Below are positions 24,569 to 37,906 of a stretch of 64,000 nt of DNA, piece by piece. The notes under the pieces are model-generated. The model saw only the letters and a list, made by a program, of their open reading frames with translations, had not been told where the DNA came from and ran no database searches. The translations under genes were made by a program, and so were the position numbers. Within the stretch, counting starts at the first letter, position 1. Every line of letters begins with the position of its first letter. Source of the DNA: Auanema rhodensis (taxonomy: Eukaryota > Nematoda > Chromadorea > Rhabditida > Rhabditidae); assembly GCA_964057225.1 (NCBI GenBank), contig OZ059899.1, positions 19,972,501 to 20,036,500 on the forward strand, given 5' to 3'.

Positions 24569-25621
24569 TAACACAGATCGACGCAGCTTAAAAATCCGCA
24601 TCGAATGCACTATACTACATTGAAAAACGCTTAATACAAAAATTAGTTATGATCGTTTGAAAAAAGATGCATTAGTGTATGTTGAGTTTCCATGTACACT
24701 CAACATTGCTTCCAAAAACATTTTTACAAAAATTTTTCCGAAAAATTTCAAAATAATTTCGCAAAAAGTAGATGTTTTTAGATTCCTTTTTTTAAGGCAA
24801 AAACGATGGACAATGTTATTCAACGAAAAAATTAATTCTGCAGGGTGAAAATCGAGGATATAAGTGTGAATTTATATCAGTTGATATCTCGGTGCATTTT
24901 TAAGCTAGCGCAAATCTGATAACACAGATCGACGCAGCTTAAAAATCCGCATCGAATGCACTATACTACATTGAGAAACGCTTGATACAAAAATTAGTTA
25001 TGATCGTTTGAAAAAAGATGCATTAGTGTATGTTGAGTTTCCATATACACTCAACATTGCTTCCAAAAACATTTTGACAAAAATTTTTCCGAAAAATTTC
25101 AAAATAATTTCGCAAAAAGTAAATGTTTTTAGATTCCTTTCTCCAAGGCAAAGACGATGGACAATGTTATTCAACGAAAAAATTAATTCTGCAGGGTGAA
25201 AATCGAGGATATAAGTGTGAACTTATATCAGTTGATATCTCGGTGCATTTTTAAGCTAGCGCAAATCTGATAACACAGATCGACGCAGCTTAAAAATCCG
25301 CATCGAATGCACTATACTACATTGAGAAACGCTTAATACAAAAATTAGTTATGATCGTTTGAAAAAAGATGCATTAGTGTATGTTGAGTTTCCATGTACA
25401 CTCAACATTGCTTCCAAAAACATTTTTACAAAAATTTTTCCGAAAAATTTCAAAATAATTTCGCAAAAAGTAGATGTTTTTAGATTCCTTTTTTTAAGGC
25501 AAAAACGATGGACAATGTTATTCAACGAAAAAATTAATTCTGCAGGGTGAAAATCGAGGATATAAGTGTGAATTTATATCAGTTGATATCTCGGTGCATT
25601 TTTAAGCTAGCGCAAATCTGA
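24569..25621 (+). repeat. Three-unit tandem duplication, copy 1 (units 71-73)
   Basis: A, B (A126), A in 1,053 bp. Copy 2 follows immediately at 25622. No difference between the copies was noticed by eye. The related modules at units 82-84, 89-91 and 96-98 are present once each. Confidence 0.85.
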
Positions 25622-26674
25622 TAACACAGATCGACGCAGCTTAAAAATCCGCATCGAATGCACTATACTACATTGAAAAACGCTTAATACAAAAATTAGT
25701 TATGATCGTTTGAAAAAAGATGCATTAGTGTATGTTGAGTTTCCATGTACACTCAACATTGCTTCCAAAAACATTTTTACAAAAATTTTTCCGAAAAATT
25801 TCAAAATAATTTCGCAAAAAGTAGATGTTTTTAGATTCCTTTTTTTAAGGCAAAAACGATGGACAATGTTATTCAACGAAAAAATTAATTCTGCAGGGTG
25901 AAAATCGAGGATATAAGTGTGAATTTATATCAGTTGATATCTCGGTGCATTTTTAAGCTAGCGCAAATCTGATAACACAGATCGACGCAGCTTAAAAATC
26001 CGCATCGAATGCACTATACTACATTGAGAAACGCTTGATACAAAAATTAGTTATGATCGTTTGAAAAAAGATGCATTAGTGTATGTTGAGTTTCCATATA
26101 CACTCAACATTGCTTCCAAAAACATTTTGACAAAAATTTTTCCGAAAAATTTCAAAATAATTTCGCAAAAAGTAAATGTTTTTAGATTCCTTTCTCCAAG
26201 GCAAAGACGATGGACAATGTTATTCAACGAAAAAATTAATTCTGCAGGGTGAAAATCGAGGATATAAGTGTGAACTTATATCAGTTGATATCTCGGTGCA
26301 TTTTTAAGCTAGCGCAAATCTGATAACACAGATCGACGCAGCTTAAAAATCCGCATCGAATGCACTATACTACATTGAGAAACGCTTAATACAAAAATTA
26401 GTTATGATCGTTTGAAAAAAGATGCATTAGTGTATGTTGAGTTTCCATGTACACTCAACATTGCTTCCAAAAACATTTTTACAAAAATTTTTCCGAAAAA
26501 TTTCAAAATAATTTCGCAAAAAGTAGATGTTTTTAGATTCCTTTTTTTAAGGCAAAAACGATGGACAATGTTATTCAACGAAAAAATTAATTCTGCAGGG
26601 TGAAAATCGAGGATATAAGTGTGAATTTATATCAGTTGATATCTCGGTGCATTTTTAAGCTAGCGCAAATCTGA
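25622..26674 (+). repeat. Three-unit tandem duplication, copy 2 (units 74-76)
   Basis: A direct second copy of 24569-25621, including A126 in the middle unit and the mixed G56/A65 head in the third. It is followed by an ordinary B unit (77), as the single-copy modules elsewhere are. Confidence 0.85.
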
Positions 26675-26935
26675 TAACACAGATCGACGCAGCTTAAAAA
26701 TCCGCATCGAATGCACTATACTACATTGAGAAACGCTTGATACAAAAATTAGTTATGATCGTTTGAAAAAAGATGCATTAGTGTATGTTGAGTTTCCATG
26801 TACACTCAACATTGCTTCCAAAAACATTTTGACAAAAATTTTTCCAAAAAATTTCAAAATAATTTCGCAAAAAGTAAATGTTTTTAGATTCCTTTCTCCA
26901 AGGCAAAGACGATGGACAATGTTATTCAACGAAAA

Positions 26936-28078
26936 AATTAATTCTGCAGGGTGAAAATCGAGGATATAAGTGTGAACTTATATCAGTTGATATCTCGGTG
27001 CATTTTTAAGCTAGCGCAAATCTGATAACACAGATCGACGCAGCTTAAAAATCCGCATCGAATGCACTATACTACATTGAAAAACGCTTAATACAAAAAT
27101 TAGTTATGATCGTTTGAAAAAAGATGCATTAGTGTATGTTGAGTTTCCATGTACACTCAACATTGCTTCCAAAAACATTTTGACAAAAATTTTTCCGAAA
27201 AATTTCAAAATAATTTCGCAAAAAGTAGATGTTTTTAGATTCCTTTTTTCAAGGCAAAGACGATGGACATTGTTATTCAACGAAAAAATTGATTCTGCAG
27301 GGTGAAAATCGAGGATATAAGTGTGAACTTATATCAGTTGATATCTCGGTGCATTTTTAAGCTAGCGCAAATCTAATAACACAGATCGACGCAGCTTAAA
27401 AATCCGCATCGAATGCACTATACAACATTGAGAAACGCTTAACACAAAAATTAGTTATGATCGTTTGAAAAATGATGCATTAGTGTATGTTGAGTTTCCA
27501 TGTACACTCAACATTGGTTCCAAAAACATTTTGACAAAAATTTTTCCGAAAAATTTCGAAATAATTTCGCAAAAAGTAGATGTTTTCAGATTCCTTTTTT
27601 CAAGGCAAAGACGATGGACATTGTTATTCAACGAAAAAATTGATTCTGCAGGGTGAAAATCGAGGATATAAGTGTGAACTTATATCAGTTGATATCTCGG
27701 TGCATTTTTAAGCTAACGCAAATCTAATAACACAGATCGACGCAGCTTAAAAATCCGCATCGAATGCACTATACAACATTGAGAAACGCTTAATACAAAA
27801 ATTAGTTATAATCGTTTGAAAAATGATGCATTAGTGTATGTTGAGTTTCCATGTACACTCAACATTGCTTCCAAAAACATTTCGACAAAAATTTTTCCGA
27901 AAAATTTCAAAATAATTTCGCAAAAAGTAGATGTTTTTAGATTCCTTTTTTCAAGGCAAAGACGATGGACATTGTTATTCAACGAAAAAATTGATTCTGC
28001 AGGGTGAAAATCGAGGATATAAGTGTGAACTTATATCAGTTGATATCTCGGTGCATTTTTAAGCTAGCGCAAATCTAA
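26936..28078 (+). repeat. Start of the 14-unit duplication, copy 1 side
   Basis: From the end of unit 77 through units 78-80. Units 79-85 (27377-29833) match units 93-99 (32291-34747) at an offset of 4,914 bases, fourteen units. Order in both: D (G141), D-prime-head/C-body with C158, D (G141), A, B (A126), A, B. Copy 1 has private changes in units 81 and 83; copy 2 has one in unit 94, so the copies have had time to diverge. Confidence 0.7.
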
Positions 28079-28429
28079 TAACACAGATCGACGCAGCTTA
28101 AAAATCCGCATCGAATGCACTATACAACATTGAGAAACGCTTAACACAAAAATTAGTTATGATCGTTTAAAAAATGATGCATTAGTGTATGTTGAGTTTC
28201 CATGTACACTCAACATTGGTTCCAAAAACATTTTGACAAAAATTTTTCCGAAAAATTTCGAAATAATTTCGCAAAAAGTAGATCTTTTCAGATTCCTTTT
28301 TTCAAGGCAAAGACGATGGACATTGTTATTCAACGAAAAAATTGATTCTGCAGGGTGAAAATCGAGGATATAAGTGTGAACTTATATCAGTTGATATCTC
28401 GGTGCATTTTTAAGCTAGCGCAAATCTGA
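28079..28429 (+). repeat. Unit 81, type D with two private changes
   Basis: CGTTTAAAAAATG replaces CGTTTGAAAAATG at the 89-97 site, and AGATCTTT replaces AGATGTTT. The second change makes a BglII site (AGATCT, 28280-28285) that I did not see elsewhere, a useful single-copy landmark. Its partner, unit 95, has neither change. Confidence 0.8.
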
Positions 28430-30184
28430 TAACACAGATCGACGCAGCTTAAAAATCCGCATCGAATGCACTATACTACATTGAAAAACGCTTAATACAA
28501 AAATTAGTTATGATCGTTTGAAAAAAGATGCATTAGTGTATGTTGAGTTTCCATGTACACTCAACATTGCTTCCAAAAACATTTTTACAAAAATTTTTCC
28601 GAAAAATTTCAAAATAATTTCGCAAAAAGTAGATGTTTTTAGATTCCTTTTTTTAAGGCAAAAACGATGGACAATGTTATTCAACGAAAAAATTAATTCT
28701 GCAGGGTGAAAATCGAGGATATAAGTGTGAATTTATATCAGTTGATATCTCGGTGCATTTTTAAGCTAGCGCAAATCTGATAACACAGATCGACGCAGCT
28801 TAAAAATCCGCATCGAATGCACTATACTACATTGAGAAACGCTTGATACAAAAATTAGTTATGATCGTTTGAAAAAAGATGCATTAGTGTATGTTGAGTT
28901 TCCATATACACTCAACATTGCTTCCAAAAACATTTTGACAAAAATTTTTCCGAAAAATTTCAAAATAATTTCGCGAAAAGTAAATGTTTTTAGATTCCTT
29001 TCTCCAAGGCAAAGACGATGGACAATGTTATTCAACGAAAAAATTAATTCTGCAGGGTGAAAATCGAGGATATAAGTGTGAACTTATATCAGTTGATATC
29101 TCGGTGCATTTTTAAGCTAGCGCAAATCTGATAACACAGATCGACGCAGCTTAAAAATCCGCATCGAATGCACTATACTACATTGAAAAACGCTTAATAC
29201 AAAAATTAGTTATGATCGTTTGAAAAAAGATGCATTAGTGTATGTTGAGTTTCCATGTACACTCAACATTGCTTCCAAAAACATTTTTACAAAAATTTTT
29301 CCGAAAAATTTCAAAATAATTTCGCAAAAAGTAGATGTTTTTAGATTCCTTTTTTTAAGGCAAAAACGATGGACAATGTTATTCAACGAAAAAATTAATT
29401 CTGCAGGGTGAAAATCGAGGATATAAGTGTGAATTTATATCAGTTGATATCTCGGTGCATTTTTAAGCTAGCGCAAATCTGATAACACAGATCGACGCAG
29501 CTTAAAAATCCGCATCGAATGCACTATACTACATTGAGAAACGCTTGATACAAAAATTAGTTATGATCGTTTGAAAAAAGATGCATTAGTGTATGTTGAG
29601 TTTCCATGTACACTCAACATTGCTTCCAAAAACATTTTGACAAAAATTTTTCCAAAAAATTTCAAAATAATTTCGCAAAAAGTAAATGTTTTTAGATTCC
29701 TTTCTCCAAGGCAAAGACGATGGACAATGTTATTCAACGAAAAAATTAATTCTGCAGGGTGAAAATCGAGGATATAAGTGTGAACTTATATCAGTTGATA
29801 TCTCGGTGCATTTTTAAGCTAGCGCAAATCTGATAACACAGATCGACGCAGCTTAAAAATCCGCATCGAATGCACTATACTACATTGAAAAACGCTTAAT
29901 ACAAAAATTAGTTATGATCGTTTGAAAAAAGATGCATTAGTGTATGTTGAGTTTCCATGTACACTCAACATTGCTTCCAAAAACATTTTGACAAAAATTT
30001 TTCCAAAAAATTTCAAAATAATTTCGCAAAAAGTAAATGTTTTTAGATTCCTTTCTCCAAGGCAAAGACGATGGACAATGTTATTCAACGAAAAAATTAA
30101 TTCTGCAGGGTGAAAATCGAGGATATAAGTGTGAACTTATATCAGTTGATATCTCGGTGCATTTTTAAGCTAGCGCAAATCTGA

Positions 30185-33100
30185 TAACACAGATCGACGC
30201 AGCTTAAAAATCCGCATCGAATGCACTATACTACATTGAAAAACGCTTAATACAAAAATTAGTTATGATCGTTTGAAAAAAGATGCATTAGTGTATGTTG
30301 AGTTTCCATGTACACTCAACATTGCTTCCAAAAACATTTCGACAAAAATTTTTCCGAAAAATTTCAAAATAATTTCGCAAAAAGTAGATGTTTTTAGATT
30401 CCTTTTTTCAAGGCAAAGACGATGGACATTGTTATTCAACGAAAAAATTGATTCTGCAGGGTGAAAATCGAGGATATAAGTGTGAACTTATATCAGTTGA
30501 TATCTCGGTGCATTTTTAAGCTAGCGCAAATCTAATAACACAGATCGACGCAGCTTAAAAATCCGCATCGAATGCACTATACAACATTGAGAAACGCTTA
30601 ACACAAAAATTAGTTATGATCGTTTGAAAAATGATGCATTAGTGTATGTTGAGTTTCCATGTACACTCAACATTGGTTCCAAAAACATTTTGACAAAAAT
30701 TTTTCCGAAAAATTTCGAAATAATTTCGCAAAAAGTAGATGTTTTCAGATTCCTTTTTTCAAGGCAAAGACGATGGACATTGTTATTCAACGAAAAAATT
30801 GATTCTGCAGGGTGAAAATCGAGGATATAAGTGTGAACTTATATCAGTTGATATCTCGGTGCATTTTTAAGCTAGCGCAAATCTGATAACACAGATCGAC
30901 GCAGCTTAAAAATCCGCATCGAATGCACTATACTACATTGAAAAACGCTTAATACAAAAATTAGTTATGATCGTTTGAAAAAAGATGCATTAGTGTATGT
31001 TGAGTTTCCATGTACACTCAACATTGCTTCCAAAAACATTTTTACAAAAATTTTTCCGAAAAATTTCAAAATAATTTCGCAAAAAGTAGATGTTTTTAGA
31101 TTCCTTTTTTTAAGGCAAAAACGATGGACAATGTTATTCAACGAAAAAATTAATTCTGCAGGGTGAAAATCGAGGATATAAGTGTGAATTTATATCAGTT
31201 GATATCTCGGTGCATTTTTAAGCTAGCGCAAATCTGATAACACAGATCGACGCAGCTTAAAAATCCGCATCGAATGCACTATACTACATTGAGAAACGCT
31301 TGATACAAAAATTAGTTATGATCGTTTGAAAAAAGATGCATTAGTGTATGTTGAGTTTCCATATACACTCAACATTGCTTCCAAAAACATTTTGACAAAA
31401 ATTTTTCCGAAAAATTTCAAAATAATTTCGCAAAAAGTAAATGTTTTTAGATTCCTTTCTCCAAGGCAAAGACGATGGACAATGTTATTCAACGAAAAAA
31501 TTAATTCTGCAGGGTGAAAATCGAGGATATAAGTGTGAACTTATATCAGTTGATATCTCGGTGCATTTTTAAGCTAGCGCAAATCTGATAACACAGATCG
31601 ACGCAGCTTAAAAATCCGCATCGAATGCACTATACTACATTGAGAAACGCTTAATACAAAAATTAGTTATGATCGTTTGAAAAAAGATGCATTAGTGTAT
31701 GTTGAGTTTCCATGTACACTCAACATTGCTTCCAAAAACATTTTTACAAAAATTTTTCCGAAAAATTTCAAAATAATTTCGCAAAAAGTAGATGTTTTTA
31801 GATTCCTTTTTTTAAGGCAAAAACGATGGACAATGTTATTCAACGAAAAAATTAATTCTGCAGGGTGAAAATCGAGGATATAAGTGTGAATTTATATCAG
31901 TTGATATCTCGGTGCATTTTTAAGCTAGCGCAAATCTGATAACACAGATCGACGCAGCTTAAAAATCCGCATCGAATGCACTATACTACATTGAGAAACG
32001 CTTGATACAAAAATTAGTTATGATCGTTTGAAAAAAGATGCATTAGTGTATGTTGAGTTTCCATGTACACTCAACATTGCTTCCAAAAACATTTTGACAA
32101 AAATTTTTCCAAAAAATTTCAAAATAATTTCGCAAAAAGTAAATGTTTTTAGATTCCTTTCTCCAAGGCAAAGACGATGGACAATGTTATTCAACGAAAA
32201 AATTAATTCTGCAGGGTGAAAATCGAGGATATAAGTGTGAACTTATATCAGTTGATATCTCGGTGCATTTTTAAGCTAGCGCAAATCTAATAACACAGAT
32301 CGACGCAGCTTAAAAATCCGCATCGAATGCACTATACAACATTGAGAAACGCTTAACACAAAAATTAGTTATGATCGTTTGAAAAATGATGCATTAGTGT
32401 ATGTTGAGTTTCCATGTACACTCAACATTGGTTCCAAAAACATTTTGACAAAAATTTTTCCGAAAAATTTCGAAATAATTTCGCAAAAAGTAGATGTTTT
32501 CAGATTCCTTTTTTCAAGGCAAAGACGATGGACATTGTTATTCAACGAAAAAATTGATTCTGCAGGGTGAAAATCGAGGATATAAGTGTGAACTTATATC
32601 AGTTGATATCTCGGTGCATTTTTAAGCTAACGCAAATCTAATAACACAGATCGACGCAGCTTAAAAATCCGCATCGAATGCACTATACAACATTGAGAAA
32701 CGCTTAATACAAAAATTAGTTATAATCGTTTGAAAAATGATGCATTAGTGTATGTTGAGTTTCCATGTACACTCAACATTGCTTCCAAAAACATTTCGAC
32801 AAAAATTTTTCCGAAAAATTTCAAAATAATTTCGCAAAAAGTAGATGTTTTTAGATTCCATTTTTCAAGGCAAAGACGATGGACATTGTTATTCAACGAA
32901 AAAATTGATTCTGCAGGGTGAAAATCGAGGATATAAGTGTGAACTTATATCAGTTGATATCTCGGTGCATTTTTAAGCTAGCGCAAATCTAATAACACAG
33001 ATCGACGCAGCTTAAAAATCCGCATCGAATGCACTATACAACATTGAGAAACGCTTAACACAAAAATTAGTTATGATCGTTTGAAAAATGATGCATTAGT

Positions 33101-34747
33101 GTATGTTGAGTTTCCATGTACACTCAACATTGGTTCCAAAAACATTTTGACAAAAATTTTTCCGAAAAATTTCGAAATAATTTCGCAAAAAGTAGATGTT
33201 TTCAGATTCCTTTTTTCAAGGCAAAGACGATGGACATTGTTATTCAACGAAAAAATTGATTCTGCAGGGTGAAAATCGAGGATATAAGTGTGAACTTATA
33301 TCAGTTGATATCTCGGTGCATTTTTAAGCTAGCGCAAATCTGATAACACAGATCGACGCAGCTTAAAAATCCGCATCGAATGCACTATACTACATTGAAA
33401 AACGCTTAATACAAAAATTAGTTATGATCGTTTGAAAAAAGATGCATTAGTGTATGTTGAGTTTCCATGTACACTCAACATTGCTTCCAAAAACATTTTT
33501 ACAAAAATTTTTCCGAAAAATTTCAAAATAATTTCGCAAAAAGTAGATGTTTTTAGATTCCTTTTTTTAAGGCAAAAACGATGGACAATGTTATTCAACG
33601 AAAAAATTAATTCTGCAGGGTGAAAATCGAGGATATAAGTGTGAATTTATATCAGTTGATATCTCGGTGCATTTTTAAGCTAGCGCAAATCTGATAACAC
33701 AGATCGACGCAGCTTAAAAATCCGCATCGAATGCACTATACTACATTGAGAAACGCTTGATACAAAAATTAGTTATGATCGTTTGAAAAAAGATGCATTA
33801 GTGTATGTTGAGTTTCCATATACACTCAACATTGCTTCCAAAAACATTTTGACAAAAATTTTTCCGAAAAATTTCAAAATAATTTCGCAAAAAGTAAATG
33901 TTTTTAGATTCCTTTCTCCAAGGCAAAGACGATGGACAATGTTATTCAACGAAAAAATTAATTCTGCAGGGTGAAAATCGAGGATATAAGTGTGAACTTA
34001 TATCAGTTGATATCTCGGTGCATTTTTAAGCTAGCGCAAATCTGATAACACAGATCGACGCAGCTTAAAAATCCGCATCGAATGCACTATACTACATTGA
34101 AAAACGCTTAATACAAAAATTAGTTATGATCGTTTGAAAAAAGATGCATTAGTGTATGTTGAGTTTCCATGTACACTCAACATTGCTTCCAAAAACATTT
34201 TTACAAAAATTTTTCCGAAAAATTTCAAAATAATTTCGCAAAAAGTAGATGTTTTTAGATTCCTTTTTTTAAGGCAAAAACGATGGACAATGTTATTCAA
34301 CGAAAAAATTAATTCTGCAGGGTGAAAATCGAGGATATAAGTGTGAATTTATATCAGTTGATATCTCGGTGCATTTTTAAGCTAGCGCAAATCTGATAAC
34401 ACAGATCGACGCAGCTTAAAAATCCGCATCGAATGCACTATACTACATTGAGAAACGCTTGATACAAAAATTAGTTATGATCGTTTGAAAAAAGATGCAT
34501 TAGTGTATGTTGAGTTTCCATGTACACTCAACATTGCTTCCAAAAACATTTTGACAAAAATTTTTCCAAAAAATTTCAAAATAATTTCGCAAAAAGTAAA
34601 TGTTTTTAGATTCCTTTCTCCAAGGCAAAGACGATGGACAATGTTATTCAACGAAAAAATTAATTCTGCAGGGTGAAAATCGAGGATATAAGTGTGAACT
34701 TATATCAGTTGATATCTCGGTGCATTTTTAAGCTAGCGCAAATCTGA
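30185..34747 (+). repeat. Block of units 87-99
   Basis: Order: 87 C (C158), 88 D (G141), 89 A, 90 B (A126), 91 A, 92 B with C tail, 93 D (G141), 94 D-prime-head/C-body, 95 D (G141), 96 A, 97 B (A126), 98 A, 99 B. Unit 94 has a private A in CCATTTTTC. Unit 92 has a B body but ends in A350 and leads straight to a D head, so one C unit seems to have been lost by exchange. Units 93-99 are the second copy of the 14-unit-offset block. Confidence 0.8.
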
Positions 34748-35449
34748 TAACACAGATCGACGCAGCTTAAAAATCCGCATCGAATGCACTATACTACATT
34801 GAAAAACGCTTAATACAAAAATTAGTTATGATCGTTTGAAAAAAGATGCATTAGTGTATGTTGAGTTTCCATGTACACTCAACATTGCTTCCAAAAACAT
34901 TTTGACAAAAATTTTTCCGAAAAATTTCAAAATAATTTCGCAAAAAGTAGATGTTTTTAGATTCCTTTTTTCAAGGCAAAGACGATGGACATTGTTATTC
35001 AACGAAAAAATTGATTCTGCAGGGTGAAAATCGAGGATATAAGTGTGAACTTATATCAGTTGATATCTCGGTGCATTTTTAAGCTAGCGCAAATCTAATA
35101 ACACAGATCGACGCAGCTTAAAAATCCGCATCGAATGCACTATACAACATTGAGAAACGCTTAACACAAAAATTAGTTATGATCGTTTGAAAAATGATGC
35201 ATTAGTGTATGTTGAGTTTCCATGTACACTCAACATTGGTTCCAAAAACATTTTGATAAAAATTTTTCCGAAAAATTTCGAAATAATTTCGCAAAAAGTA
35301 GATGTTTTCAGATTCCTTTTTTCAAGGCAAAGACGATGGACATTGTTATTCAACGAAAAAATTGATTCTGCAGGGTGAAAATCGAGGATATAAGTGTGAA
35401 CTTATATCAGTTGATATCTCGGTGCATTTTTAAGCTAACGCAAATCTAA

Positions 35450-35800
35450 TAACACAGATCGACGCAGCTTAAAAATCCGCATCGAATGCACTATACAACA
35501 TTGAGAAACGCTTAATACAAAAATTAGTTATAATCGTTTGAAAAATGATGCATTAGTGTATGTTGAGTTTCCATGTACACTCAACATTGCTTCCAAAAAC
35601 ATTTTGACAAAAATTTTTCCGAAAAATTTCGAAATAATTTCGCAAAAAGTAGATGTTTTCAGATTCCTTTTTTCAAGGCAAAGACGATGGACATTGTTAT
35701 TCAACGAAAAAATTGATTCTGCAGGGTGAAAATCGAGGATATAAGTGTGAACTTATATCAGTTGATATCTCGGTGCATTTTTAAGCTAGCGCAAATCTGA
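35450..35800 (+). repeat. Unit 102, reference monomer, type D-prime
   Basis: Type D-prime has the D body but a head with T67 and A83 (TTATAATCG instead of TTATGATCG). It usually follows a D unit whose tail carries A340 (GCTAAC instead of GCTAGC) and A350. This linkage of one unit's tail with the next unit's head shows that D and D-prime were copied together as a pair. Confidence 0.85.
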
Positions 35801-37555
35801 TAACACAGATCGACGCAGCTTAAAAATCCGCATCGAATGCACTATACTACATTGAAAAACGCTTAATACAAAAATTAGTTATGATCGTTTGAAAAAAGAT
35901 GCATTAGTGTATGTTGAGTTTCCATGTACACTCAACATTGCTTCCAAAAACATTTTGACAAAAATTTTTCCGAAAAATTTCGAAATAATTTCGCAAAAAG
36001 TAGATGTTTTCAGATTCCTTTTTTCAAGGCAAAGACGATGGACATTGTTATTCAACGAAAAAATTGATTCTGCAGGGTGAAAATCGAGGATATAAGTGTG
36101 AACTTATATCAGTTGATATCTCGGTGCATTTTTAAGCTAGCGCAAATCTGATAACACAGATCGACGCAGCTTAAAAATCCGCATCGAATGCACTATACTA
36201 CATTGAAAAACGCTTAATACAAAAATTAGTTATGATCGTTTGAAAAAAGATGCATTGGTGTATGTTGAGTTTTCATGTACACTCAACATTGCTTCCAAAA
36301 ACATTTTTACAAAAATTTTTCCGAAAAATTTCAAAATAATTTCGCAAAAAGTAGATGTTTTTAGATTCCTTTTTTTAAGGCAAAAACGATGGACAATGTT
36401 ATTCAACGAAAAAATTAATTCTGCAGGGTGAAAATCGAGGATATAAGTGTGAATTTATATCAGTTGATATCTCGGTGCATTTTTAAGCTAGCGCAAATCT
36501 GATAACACAGATCGACGCAGCTTAAAAATCCGCATCGAATGCACTATACTACATTGAAAAACGCTTAATACAAAAATTAGTTATGATCGTTTGAAAATAG
36601 ATGCATTAGTGTATGTTGAGTTTCCATGTACACTCAACATTGCTTCCAAAAACATTTTGACAAAAATTTTTCCAAAAAATTTCAAAATAATTTCGCAAAA
36701 AGTAAATGTTTTTAGATTCCTTTCTCCAAGGCAAAGACGATGGACAATGTTTTTCAACGAAAAAATTAATTCTGCAGGGTGAAAATCGAGGATATAAGTG
36801 TGAACTTATATCAGTTGATATCTCGGTGCATTTTTAAGCTAGCGCAAATCTGATAACACAGATCGACGCAGCTTAAAAATCCGCATCGAATGCACTATAC
36901 TACATTGAGAAACGCTTGATACAAAAATTAGTTATGATCGTTTGAAAAAAGATGCATTAGTGTATGTTGAGTTTCCATGTACACTCAACATTGCTTCCAA
37001 AAACATTTTGACAAAAATTTTTCCAAAAAATTTCAAAATAATTTCGCAAAAAGTAAATGTTTTTAGATTCCTTTCTCCAAGGCAAAGACGATGGACAATG
37101 TTATTCAACGAAAAAATTAATTCTGCAGGGTGAAAATCGAGGATATAAGTGTGAACTTATATCAGTTGATATCTCGGTGCATTTTTAAGCTAGCGCAAAT
37201 CTGATAACACAGATCGACGCAGCTTAAAAATCCGCATCGAATGCACTATACTACATTGAAAAACGCTTAATACAAAAATTAGTTATGATCGTTTGAAAAA
37301 AGATGCATTAGTGTATGTTGAGTTTCCATGTACACTCAACATTGCTTCCAAAAACATTTTTACAAAAATTTTTCCGAAAAATTTCAAAATAATTTCGCAA
37401 AAAGTAGATGTTTTTAGATTCCTTTTTTCAAGGCAAAGACGATGGACATTGTTATTCAACGAAAAAATTGATTCTGCAGGGTGAAAATCGAGGATATAAG
37501 TGTGAACTTATATCAGTTGATATCTCGGTGCATTTTTAAGCTAGCGCAAATCTAA

Positions 37556-37906
37556 TAACACAGATCGACGCAGCTTAAAAATCCGCATCGAATGCACTAT
37601 ACAACATTGAGAAACGCTTAACACAAAAATTAGTTATGATCGTTTGAAAAATGATGCATTAGTGTATGTTGAGTTTCCATGTACACTCAACATTGCTTCC
37701 AAAAACATTTTGACAAAAATTTTTCCGAAAAATTTCGAAATAATTTCGCAAAAAGTAGATGTTTTCAGATTCCTTTTTTCAAGGCAAAGACGATGGACAT
37801 TGTTATTCAACGAAAAAATTGATTCTGCAGGGTGAAAATCGAGGATATAAGTGTGAACTTATATCAGTTGATATCTCGGTGCATTTTTAAGCTAGCGCAA
37901 ATCTGA
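37556..37906 (+). repeat. Unit 108, reference monomer, type D
   Basis: Representative of type D. The head carries A48, G56 and C67 and the body T97, G182, C211, C225, G234, T245, G266 and C303. G182 creates two overlapping perfect palindromes not found in A, B or C. Subvariants include G141 (units 18, 27, 29, 49, 51, 59, 61, 70, 79, 88, 93, 95, 101 and 121) and G174 (units 8, 23, 34, 35, 44, 45, 54, 55, 65, 132, 139 and 144). Type D is the commonest type from unit 128 onward. Confidence 0.9.
37732..37748. repeat. Type D-specific overlapping palindromes
   Basis: In unit 108, ATTTCGAAAT at 37732-37741 is a perfect 10-bp palindrome, and CGAAAT-A-ATTTCG at 37736-37748 is a perfect 6-bp-arm palindrome around a single A. 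Both depend on G182, which is found in D and D-prime units. A, B and C units have A182 and lose both. The same site recurs in most units of the right third. Confidence 0.75.

Larger units (their letters stand above)
23867..30184 (+). repeat. Block of units 69-86
   Basis: Order: 69 C (C158 subtype, TTTCGAC), 70 D (G141), 71 A, 72 B (A126), 73 A, 74 A, 75 B (A126), 76 A, 77 B, 78 C, 79 D (G141), 80 D-prime-head/C-body, 81 D (G141), 82 A, 83 B (A126), 84 A, 85 B, 86 C-head/B-body. The A126 B units keep G172, unlike other B units, so they form their own sublineage. Units 73 and 76 carry G56 with A65, a mixed head. Confidence 0.8.
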
